Shown here one piece after another: positions 6,157 to 11,525 of a DNA stretch of 11,525 bases. The DNA is taken from NCBI GenBank assembly GCA_021812735.1, contig JAKAMV010000219.1, positions 1 through 11,525 on the forward strand. The letters run 5' to 3'. The position numbers and the translations under genes are program-made. Position 1 is the first letter of the stretch; every line of letters starts with the position of its first letter. Under the pieces are notes generated by a model. It saw only the letters and a list, made by a program, of their open reading frames with translations. It had not been told where the DNA came from and did no database searches. Source of the stretch: Chloroflexota bacterium (lineage in GTDB: Bacteria; Chloroflexota; Limnocylindria; Limnocylindrales; CSP1-4).

Positions 6157-7344
6157 GTGACTGCGACGATCGAGCCCCAGCATCCCGGCCACCCCGGCGG
6201 GCACCCCGGCGGAGGCCATCCGGGCCATCCGGGCATCACCGGCGTCGGTGCCGTTCGCGCGGAGGGGTACGTGTACGCGCGCGCGCCGATGCTCGTGTAC
6301 TGGGAGACGACGCTCGCGTGCGGCCTCGCCTGCCGCCACTGCCGCGCGACCGCCCAGCCCGAGCGCGACCCGCGCGAGCTGACCACCGAGGAGGGGTACC
6401 GGCTGCTCGACGAGATCCTCAAGTTCGGCCGGCCGTTCCCGCACGTCGTGTTCACCGGCGGGGACCCGCTGAACCGCCCCGACCTCCACGACCTGGTTCG
6501 GGCCGCGACCGAGCGGGGGATCGGGTGCTCGCTTGCCCCTGCCGCGACGCCGCTGCTGACCAAGGAGGTCCTCGCGAGCCTGCACGAGGCCGGGATCCAG
6601 AACATCTCGCTCTCGATCGACGGCTCCGACCCCGAGCGCCACGACGGCTTCCGCGGCGTCGCGGGCACCTTCGAGAAGACGCTCCGCGCGGCGACGTGGG
6701 CGAACGAGGTCGGCCTGCCGATCCAGGTCAACACCCTGGTCACCGACGAGACGCTGCCCGACCTGCCGGCGGTGTACGAGCTGCTCACGCGCATGGACGT
6801 CATGCGCTGGAGCCTGTTCATGCTGATCACGACGGGACGGGGCAGCGAGCTCAAGGAGATCAGCCCCGCCGAGTCCGAGCGCCTCAACCTGTGGCTGCTC
6901 GACCTCGCCAAGACCGCGCCGTTCCAGGTCAAGACCACCGAGGCGACCCACTACCGACGCCAGGCGATCAAGGCGTGGCACGCGGCGGGCATGGACGACG
7001 AGTCAATCGCCAAGACCTCGGTCGGGCGCGGCTTCGGCATCCGCGACGGCAACGGCATCGTGTTCGTCGGCCACGACGGCACCGTCAACCCGAGCGGCTT
7101 CCTGCCGATCCCGCTGGGGAATGTGCGGACGTCGTCGATCGTGGACCTGTACCGCGACCACGAGACCATGAAGGCCCTGCGCGCCCCCGAGGGCTTCAAG
7201 GGACGCTGCGGGATGTGCGAGTACGCGCGCGTGTGCGGCGGCTCGCGGGCGCGCGCGTACATGTGGACCGGCGACCCGCTCGAGTCGGACCCGCTCTGCC
7301 CGTACGTGCCGAGCGGCAACGTCCCCGCCTACGGCATGGCCTGA
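6157..7344 (+). CDS. Radical SAM/SPASM protein, possible heme-pathway decarboxylase (AhbD/NirJ-related group)
   Basis: A 395-residue radical SAM enzyme. The [4Fe-4S]/SAM motif is CGLACRHC (Cys55, Cys59, Cys62), followed by VVFTGGDPLNRPDL (97-110) for SAM binding and SLSIDGSDPERHDGFRG (151-167). The C-terminal SPASM segment is CGMCEYARVCGG (Cys351, Cys354, Cys360), RARAYMWTGDPLESDPLC (364-381) with Cys381. The pattern, including KTTEATHYRRQ (259-269) and NPSGFLPIPLGNVR (311-324), resembles the family I recall as TIGR04053, a relative of the heme and heme-d1 proteins AhbD and NirJ. An AhbD-like last SPASM cysteine is Ser363 here (GGSRARAY), which I believe is usual in that family. Residues 9-26 are an unusual His-rich repeat. 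The start is GTG with a good Shine-Dalgarno. It sits 13 bases after hemH and 7 before hemY, so a role in porphyrin or heme conversion is likely; the exact reaction is inference. Confidence 0.85.
   Translation: MTATIEPQHPGHPGGHPGGGHPGHPGITGVGAVRAEGYVYARAPMLVYWETTLACGLACRHCRATAQPERDPRELTTEEGYRLLDEILKFGRPFPHVVFTGGDPLNRPDLHDLVRAATERGIGCSLAPAATPLLTKEVLASLHEAGIQNISLSIDGSDPERHDGFRGVAGTFEKTLRAATWANEVGLPIQVNTLVTDETLPDLPAVYELLTRMDVMRWSLFMLITTGRGSELKEISPAESERLNLWLLDLAKTAPFQVKTTEATHYRRQAIKAWHAAGMDDESIAKTSVGRGFGIRDGNGIVFVGHDGTVNPSGFLPIPLGNVRTSSIVDLYRDHETMKALRAPEGFKGRCGMCEYARVCGGSRARAYMWTGDPLESDPLCPYVPSGNVPAYGMA
6181..6234 (+). repeat. In-frame His-Pro-Gly codon repeat (HPG)5
   Basis: Codons 9-26 of the radical SAM gene encode HPGHPGGHPGGGHPGHPG: five HPG units separated by 0 to 2 extra glycines, with histidines at 9, 12, 16, 21 and 24. 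The DNA units vary in third positions (CACCCCGGC versus CATCCGGGC), so protein-level selection is as likely as recent DNA slippage. The segment precedes the conserved domain and should be flexible. Its spaced histidines could bind Fe, Ni, Zn or heme. Confidence 0.9.
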
Positions 7345-7351
7345 GGCCCCG

Positions 7352-8806
7352 ATGGGCGTCCTCGTTGTCGGGGGCGGGATCACCGGGCTGGTCGCGGCCC
7401 GGTCGCTCGCCCGTGACGGCTTTGACGTGGTGCTGGCGGAGGCCGGCCCGAGGCTCGGCGGCAAGGTGGCCACCGAGCAGGCCGACGGCTTCACGATCGA
7501 GCACGGCCCCGATTCGTTCCTCTCCACCCGGCCGGCCGGGATCGCACTGGTCCGGGAGCTCGGCCTGGGCGACGCCCTGGTGGGGACCGCGGGCACGCGG
7601 ACGGTGTACATCCGCCACCGCGGCGCGCTCGTGCCGATGCCGGAGGGACTCGGCCTCGTCCTGCCGACGCGCGCCCTCCCGTTCGCGCGGACCGCGCTCT
7701 TCTCGTGGCCCGAGAAGCTGCGGATGGCCCGCGACCTGGTCGCGGCGCGCTCGATGCCCGACGAGGACATCGCGGTGGGCGTCTACCTGCGGCGACGGCT
7801 CGGCGACCCGCTGGTGGAGCGCCTCGCCGGCCCCCTGGTGGGCGGCGTGTACGGCACGCCGATCGACGAGCTGTCGCTCGACGCGGTGGTGCCGACGCTG
7901 CGGACGGCCGAGCGCGAGCACCGCAGCCTGCTGCTCGCCGGGCTGGCCGACGGCCGGAGGATGCGCGCGGCGGCCGCCCAGCGCGCCGCGGCGAGCCCGG
8001 GCGCCAAGCCACTGGGCGCGTTCGTGTCGCTGCGGGGCGGCCTCGAGTGGCTGACCTCGGCGGTCGCCGCCTCGGCGGCCCTGGCGGGCACACAGCTGCG
8101 CACCGGCCTCGGGGTGAGCTCGCTGGAGCGGTCGGGCGCTGGCGTGACGGTGGGCTTCGCCGACGGGTCGCATGCCCGCTTCGACGCGGTGATCGTCGCG
8201 ACGCCGGCCAACGCCGCCTCCGCGCTGCTCCGCGGGCCGCTGCCCGAGGCGGCGCGCCGCCTCGACGCGATCCCGCACGGGACCTCCGTCCTCGTGACGC
8301 TGGCGTACCCGCGCGACCGAGTCGGCAGCGAGCTGCGCGGGCACGGGTACCTCGTCCCGCGATCCGAGGGCGGGCCGATCGCCGCGTGCACCTGGTCGTC
8401 GGAGAAGTGGGCCGGCCGCGCCCCCGCCGGCACCGTCCTGCTGCGGATGTTCGTCCGCGACGAGGGCGACGCCACCGTCCTGCCGGACCCCGCGCTCGTG
8501 GCCGCGGCCCGCGCCGACGCCGAGCGGACGCTGGCGATCAGCGGCGAGCCGGTCCTGGTGCGGACCGCGCGCTACGAGCGCGCCATGCCCCGATACACCG
8601 TCGGCCACCTCGACCGCGTCGCGGCGGTCGAGGACGCGATGGACGCGTGGCCCGCCCTGACCCTCGCGGGCGCCTCGTACCGCGGCGTCGGGCTGCCGGA
8701 CTGCATCGCCCAGGGCCAGGCAGCTGCTGAGCGGGTCGCCCGGCGCCTCTCGGCGCGCGAGGCCTCCGGCGAGCCCGATGTGGCAGCGGCGGTCGCCGCG
8801 CGCTGA
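7352..8806 (+). CDS. hemY: Protoporphyrinogen / coproporphyrinogen III oxidase, HemY (HemG2/CgoX) flavoprotein
   Basis: A 484-residue FAD enzyme that removes six electrons with oxygen to aromatise the porphyrin ring. The N-terminal Rossmann fold has VVGGGITGLVAA (5-16), then the acidic Glu30 and GPRLGGKV (32-39) for FAD binding. HGPDSFL (51-57) and the middle substrate domain follow. FVSLRGGLEWL (224-234) and VIVATPANAASALL (280-293) are typical of the amine-oxidase superfamily, as are AMPRYTVGHL (411-420) and the C-terminal FAD motif GASYRGVGLPDCIAQGQ (440-456). The gap from the previous gene is 7 bases. Sequence alone does not separate the coproporphyrinogen enzyme (CgoX) from the protoporphyrinogen enzyme (PgoX). 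The Tyr-type ferrochelatase in the same operon and the lack of hemN/hemF in view favour CgoX. It is the last gene of the operon, just before a hairpin. Confidence 0.95.
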   Translation: MGVLVVGGGITGLVAARSLARDGFDVVLAEAGPRLGGKVATEQADGFTIEHGPDSFLSTRPAGIALVRELGLGDALVGTAGTRTVYIRHRGALVPMPEGLGLVLPTRALPFARTALFSWPEKLRMARDLVAARSMPDEDIAVGVYLRRRLGDPLVERLAGPLVGGVYGTPIDELSLDAVVPTLRTAEREHRSLLLAGLADGRRMRAAAAQRAAASPGAKPLGAFVSLRGGLEWLTSAVAASAALAGTQLRTGLGVSSLERSGAGVTVGFADGSHARFDAVIVATPANAASALLRGPLPEAARRLDAIPHGTSVLVTLAYPRDRVGSELRGHGYLVPRSEGGPIAACTWSSEKWAGRAPAGTVLLRMFVRDEGDATVLPDPALVAAARADAERTLAISGEPVLVRTARYERAMPRYTVGHLDRVAAVEDAMDAWPALTLAGASYRGVGLPDCIAQGQAAAERVARRLSAREASGEPDVAAAVAAR

Positions 8807-8835
8807 GCGGTCCGTCACCGCGCGCTGAGCGTCCG
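8796..8835 (+). repeat. Imperfect direct repeat across the hemY stop codon
   Basis: CCGCGCGCTGAGCGGTCCG (8796-8814) recurs as CCGCGCGCTGAGCGTCCG (8818-8835), differing by a single missing G, with starts 22 bases apart. The first copy contains the hemY TGA. It looks like a small tandem duplication. Confidence 0.8.
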
Positions 8836-8844
8836 CCGCCTCGC

Positions 8845-8862
8845 TCGGGCGTGCCCGCCCGA
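8845..8862. terminator. Hairpin between convergent genes, probable bidirectional terminator
   Basis: TCGGGCG and CGCCCGA form a perfect 7-bp stem around a TGCC loop, filling the space between the hemY stop (8806) and the stop of the opposing small gene (8864). No run of T follows on either strand, so it is not a classical intrinsic terminator. The position and stem strength still fit a transcript end for both sides. Confidence 0.5.
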
Positions 8863-8863
8863 C

Positions 8864-9136
8864 CTATCCTCGGGAGGCGCCCGGGTCTGCGCCCGTGAAC
8901 CAGCAGCCTCGCGCCAGCCGGGGCGAGATCCGCACCGAGCCGTCTGGGAACACCAGCGTCACCCAGCCCTTCGGGTCGGGGTCGGCGAGGTCGCGGATCC
9001 GCAGTCCGCGGTGCAGGCGGGCCGCCTCGGCCGGCCAGTGCGGATCGTCCACCCGCAACGGGCCGCGATAGACGATCTCGCCGCCGTTGGCGCGCACCTC
9101 CGCGTCCGCGACGAGGCGGGGGTCGGCGTCCATCAT
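8864..9136 (-). CDS. Small protein of unknown function
   Basis: A 90-residue reading frame starting MMDADPRLVADAEVR. The ATG at 9136 overlaps the TGA of the upstream oxidoreductase gene by 4 bases, and TAG is at 8866-8864. I do not recognise a family. The middle has alternating strand-like stretches (GEIVYRGPLRV at 19-29, GWVTLVFPDGSVRISP at 57-72) and an acidic N-terminal third. There is one cysteine (Cys78) and no signal peptide or membrane segment. The tight coupling to the LLM oxidoreductase gene suggests co-expression. The same frame is open further upstream, inside the neighbour, but that part is antisense-free GC-rich overlap and not the start. It could be a small beta-rich domain, but this is a guess from composition. 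Confidence 0.6.
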   Translation of the reverse strand: MMDADPRLVADAEVRANGGEIVYRGPLRVDDPHWPAEAARLHRGLRIRDLADPDPKGWVTLVFPDGSVRISPRLARGCWFTGADPGASRG

Positions 9137-10056
9137 GTCCCGAGGGCCATCCGGAGCTCGGGCAGCCGGTCGATCGTCGCGAGGTCCCAGGGCGAGCGGA
9201 AGATCAGCACCGCGTGGGCGAAGCCCGCGTCGCGATACGCGCGCAGCACGTCCGCCACGTCGGCCACGGACCCGCCCGCTCCGAGCCCGTCCTCGTTGCC
9301 CTGGGGCCGGTGCTCGCGGAGCCATCGGTCCCATGCCGTCTCGGCCTCGGCGCGGTCGCGGCGCACCACGGCGTTGAGGTTGACGGTGCGCTCCACCTCC
9401 CGGTCGTCCCGCCCGACCGACTCGCACGCGGCTCGAAGCAGCGCCGACGATGCCGCCACCTCGTCGGGTGTGCCGTAGGCGTTCCACATGTCGGCGCACC
9501 TGGCGACCAGCGGCAGCGTCTTGCGCGGCCCGGACCCGCCGATCAGGATCGGCAGCCGCGCCTGCACCGGCCGCGGCGCGCAGGCCGCGCGGTCGAAGCG
9601 GTAGAAGCGGCCCTGGTGCGTCACCTCCTCGCCGTCGAGCAGGCGTCGGATCAGGGGCACCGCCTCGGCGAGGCGGTCGAGCCGCTCGCCGACGCTGGCG
9701 CCGAAGTCGAAGCCGAAGGCCGTGTGCTCGCGCTCGAACCAGCCGGCGCCGAGGCCCAGGATGGCGCGCCCGCCCGAGATGTGGTCGACGGTCGTCGCCA
9801 TCTTCGCCACGAGCCCCGGATTGCGCAGGGTGTTGGCGCCGACCATCAGCCCGAGACGGGGTCGGCGGGTGATCGCGGCCAGCGCCGCCAGCGTCGTCCA
9901 GCCCTCGAGCTTGGGGTCGGGCCAGTCGGCCTCGTCGGACAGCAGGTGGTCGTCAACCCACAGGTCGTCGAACCCGGCCGCCTCTGCCCGCAGCGCCGCG
10001 TCGCGAAGCGACGGCCAGTCCGTCCGCTGGACCCAGAACGCCGCCCCGAACCGCAT
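9133..10056 (-). CDS. LLM-class (luciferase-like) oxidoreductase, probably F420-dependent
   Basis: A single TIM-barrel, luciferase-like protein of 307 residues from ATG 10056 (MRFGAAFWVQ), or 310 from GTG 10065. Motifs of the family are EAAGFDDLWVDDHLL (25-39), RLGLMVGANTLRNPGLVAKM (67-86), TTVDHISGGRAILGLGAGW (88-106), EHTAFGFDF (110-118), RLDRLAEAVPLIRRLL (125-140), GRFYRFD (149-155) and LPILIGGSGPRKTLPLVARCADMWN (168-192). Enzymes of this class use reduced F420 or FMN; in high-GC Gram-positive-like bacteria with this motif set F420 is the usual cofactor, so that assignment is by family. The substrate cannot be read from sequence. I prefer ATG 10056 because a GGATGGGG element lies 8 bases upstream, whereas it would overlap GTG 10065. 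The 3' end overlaps the small unknown gene by 4 bases. Confidence 0.9.
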   Translation of the reverse strand: MRFGAAFWVQRTDWPSLRDAALRAEAAGFDDLWVDDHLLSDEADWPDPKLEGWTTLAALAAITRRPRLGLMVGANTLRNPGLVAKMATTVDHISGGRAILGLGAGWFEREHTAFGFDFGASVGERLDRLAEAVPLIRRLLDGEEVTHQGRFYRFDRAACAPRPVQARLPILIGGSGPRKTLPLVARCADMWNAYGTPDEVAASSALLRAACESVGRDDREVERTVNLNAVVRRDRAEAETAWDRWLREHRPQGNEDGLGAGGSVADVADVLRAYRDAGFAHAVLIFRSPWDLATIDRLPELRMALGT

Positions 10057-10064
10057 CGTGGTCA

Positions 10065-10072
10065 CCCCATCC
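10065..10072 (-). promoter_or_regulatory. Shine-Dalgarno-like element deciding the LLM gene start
   Basis: On the - strand GGATGGGG ends 8 bases before ATG 10056. The alternative GTG start at 10065 would begin inside this element, so ATG is favoured. The match to the consensus is moderate. Confidence 0.4.
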
Positions 10073-10116
10073 GGTCTGTTTCACGACATGGTAGGGGCGG
10101 GCGCGTGCGGGAAAGC

Positions 10117-10141
10117 GGCGGGCGCGCTGGGCGAGCCCGCC
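10117..10141 (-). terminator. Terminator-like hairpin after the SpoIID-domain gene
   Basis: Immediately after the - strand stop (10144-10142), GGCGGGC (10141-10135) pairs with GCCCGCC (10123-10117) around an 11-base loop, followed within 3 bases by a short TTT (10114-10112). The stem is strong and the T run weak. It would separate the cell-wall gene from the oxidoreductase gene downstream. Confidence 0.45.
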
Positions 10142-11525
10142 TCAGGGGATCGGGGCGACGTCGAGCAGCGTGCTCATCATGGCCGGGTCGCCAGCCGGCC
10201 GGTTGGCGTTGAACACGGCCGCGAACACCGTGCCCGAGACCGTCTGCGAGCCTGCGGTCCCGACCAGCGTGACGCTGATGAGCCGGCCCGACACGCCCCG
10301 GTTCGAGAGCACGAGCGAGGTGATGGTCCCGACGTTCGTGCGGGCGTCGGCGCCGAAGATCGCGGACAGCGAGGCCAGGGAGTAGCTGGCGGTCTGCCAG
10401 GTGGCGTGCGGCGACGAGGCGTCGTACGGGACGCCCGCGCTGTCGCGGTCGGGGGACCCCTGGAGGTAGCTCACCGGCGTGGCCACGATCGCGCCCGTCG
10501 GAGAGACGAAGGCGAGCTGGTTGTCCTCGGTCGCCCCGCCCGCGGTCGAGTTGTAGAGCGTGTTGGCGACCGCGGAGCCGCTCATGACCACCTGTCCAGC
10601 GGTCGCCGCGATGGCCGCGTCCGTCGCCGGGCGCTCCGTCAGCACGCCGAGATAGACCTGGGAGCGGGTGTCGTCGTAGAGGTCGTACGTGCCCGTGCTG
10701 GGGTGGGCGTGGTACGCGGCGTACGAGCGCGCCGCGATGGCCTGCGCCTGCAGTGCCGCCATCGGCCAGGTCGAGGGCATCTCGGCGGGCACGACGCCCC
10801 GCAGGTAGTCCTCCATCGAGACCACGTTGACCAGGCGGGCCTTGGCCGAGCTGAGCAGCAGGGCGCTCACGACGCCGCGGTACTGGTCGTAGTACGAGGC
10901 CATCGAGGCGATCTGGATCGTCGTGGCGGGCGAGGCGGGCCGGAAGTTCAGCGTTGACGGGGCGGCCGCGGCGACGAGCACGGTGCCCCCGGAGTCCACG
11001 ACCACGCGCCAGCCGGTGCCGGTCTGGTACACGCTCGCCCGTGCGTCGGCCGGCAGCGACGCCGCGATGCCGTCGATCGACCAGGGGCCGCCTCGTCCGT
11101 ACACCGTCAGCGGTGAGGACTGGGTGGCGGTCTCGTCCTCGAGCAGCACGCGCAGCGAGGGGTTGGCCGCGAGCTGCCCGATCGTGGTGCCCTGGTAGTA
11201 GTGGGCGAGGATGGCGGGGGCGTTCTGGCCGGCCAGCGCGCGCCCGAGCGCGCCGTACTGCGACATCCCGACCCCCTGGCCGCTGCCTCGACCGTAGAAC
11301 GTGACGGTGGAGCCGAGCTGCGCGGGCGTCGGCGCGGCCCTGAGGACGCCGGTGGCGGCGTACAGGGCGGCGGCGCCGTAGGCGGAGCTGACCGGGGTGC
11401 CATTGACGGCGGTCACGACGTACCAGGTGGAGCCGGACTGGGGGGTCGGGCACACCGACGACCACGAGCCGCCCGACACGGTCCCGCCGACGGTGACCGA
11501 GGCCCCGAGCGGGAGCGACACCCTC
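10142..11525 (-). CDS. SpoIID/LytB-domain cell-wall protein (5' end outside the window)
   Basis: At least 460 residues are visible (numbering here from the GTG codon at 11521), and the frame is still open at the right edge, so the N terminus and any signal peptide lie outside. The SpoIID domain runs from about residue 75 to 435: FYGRGSGQGVGMSQYGA (75-91), ILAHYYQGTTI (104-114), VVSMEDYLRGVVPAEMPSTW (233-252) with Glu247 at the position of the catalytic Glu of SpoIID transglycosylases, AIAARSYAAYHA (261-272), YNSTAGGATEDN (323-334) and a C-terminal ISVTLVGTAGSQTVSG segment (415-430). The family cleaves denuded glycan strands (SpoIID) or enhances amidase (LytB). Residues 1-60 (Gly/Ser/Val-rich, TWYVVTAVNGTPV) look like the end of an extracellular beta domain. 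GTG 11521 should not be taken as the true start. It is probably secreted and acts in peptidoglycan remodelling. Confidence 0.85.
   Translation of the reverse strand, partial: RVSLPLGASVTVGGTVSGGSWSSVCPTPQSGSTWYVVTAVNGTPVSSAYGAAALYAATGVLRAAPTPAQLGSTVTFYGRGSGQGVGMSQYGALGRALAGQNAPAILAHYYQGTTIGQLAANPSLRVLLEDETATQSSPLTVYGRGGPWSIDGIAASLPADARASVYQTGTGWRVVVDSGGTVLVAAAAPSTLNFRPASPATTIQIASMASYYDQYRGVVSALLLSSAKARLVNVVSMEDYLRGVVPAEMPSTWPMAALQAQAIAARSYAAYHAHPSTGTYDLYDDTRSQVYLGVLTERPATDAAIAATAGQVVMSGSAVANTLYNSTAGGATEDNQLAFVSPTGAIVATPVSYLQGSPDRDSAGVPYDASSPHATWQTASYSLASLSAIFGADARTNVGTITSLVLSNRGVSGRLISVTLVGTAGSQTVSGTVFAAVFNANRPAGDPAMMSTLLDVAPIP

Noticed and set aside
6181..6234. HPG-coding repeat as a CRISPR-like or regulatory DNA repeat
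   Set aside because: Units are 9-15 bases, contiguous, with no spacers and in phase with a supported reading frame. It is a coding repeat.
7243..7245. Missing fourth cysteine in the SPASM motif (Ser363 in GGSRARAY) as a sign of inactivation
   Set aside because: Cys351, Cys354, Cys360 and Cys381 remain available for an auxiliary cluster, and from memory Ser at this position is common in this particular subfamily.
7196..8818. 540-codon open frame on the - strand opposite hemY
   Set aside because: HemY has both FAD motifs in the other strand. The antisense product lacks any recognisable domain.
10088..10114. Possible - strand promoter for the LLM gene (TTTCCC, 15 bases, TACCAT)
   Set aside because: Both hexamers match the consensus poorly and the spacing is short. 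In such GC-rich DNA this is not enough to call a promoter.
9722..10957. 411-codon open frame on the + strand opposite the LLM and SpoIID-domain genes
   Set aside because: It runs across the boundary of two well-supported - strand genes and has low-complexity Arg/Gly/Ala composition.
11519..11521. GTG 11521 as the start of the SpoIID-domain gene
   Set aside because: It lies 4 bases from the window edge with the frame still open, no signal peptide follows, and the first residues continue a beta-domain pattern. It is most likely an internal valine codon.

Overview
The window is very GC-rich (clearly above 70%) and almost fully coding. It holds a heme biosynthesis operon on the + strand (positions 1 to 8806) facing three genes on the - strand (8864 to the right edge). 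The base composition, the C5 (glutamyl-tRNA) route to aminolevulinate, a Firmicutes/Actinobacteria-type soluble ferrochelatase, an F420-type luciferase-like oxidoreductase and a large SpoIID/LytB protein together suggest a high-GC Chloroflexota lineage (for example Limnocylindria-like) or an actinobacterium. This placement is inference; no rRNA or lineage marker is present.

Left part, + strand: the last codons of a probable hemA (2-70), then hemC-hemD fused in one frame (85-1806), hemB (1803-2834), hemL (2834-4144), hemE (4141-5223), hemH (5220-6143), a radical SAM/SPASM gene (6157-7344) and hemY (7352-8806). Five consecutive genes overlap by 1 or 4 bases at their stop/start junctions, so they are probably one transcript with coupled translation. 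Together they take glutamyl-tRNA to glutamate-1-semialdehyde (HemA), aminolevulinate (HemL), porphobilinogen (HemB), hydroxymethylbilane and uroporphyrinogen III (HemCD) and coproporphyrinogen III (HemE). HemY then oxidises the ring and HemH inserts iron. Neither hemN/hemF nor the coproheme decarboxylase gene chdC (hemQ) is in the window. A radical SAM gene with an unusual His-Pro-Gly repeat at its N terminus sits between hemH and hemY. The Tyr in the MAYGSP motif of HemH points to a coproporphyrin ferrochelatase. The most interesting hypothesis is therefore that the radical SAM protein does the last, decarboxylating step (coproheme to heme) in place of ChdC.

Middle: hemY and the - strand genes converge over 57 bp, which hold a perfect 7-bp hairpin (a likely bidirectional terminator) and an imperfect direct repeat that includes the hemY stop codon.

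Right part, - strand: from right to left, a SpoIID/LytB-domain cell-wall protein whose 5' end is cut by the window edge (10142-11525), a terminator-like hairpin, an F420-dependent LLM-class oxidoreductase (9133-10056) and a 90-residue protein of unknown function overlapping it by 4 bases (8864-9136). These have no evident link to heme synthesis.
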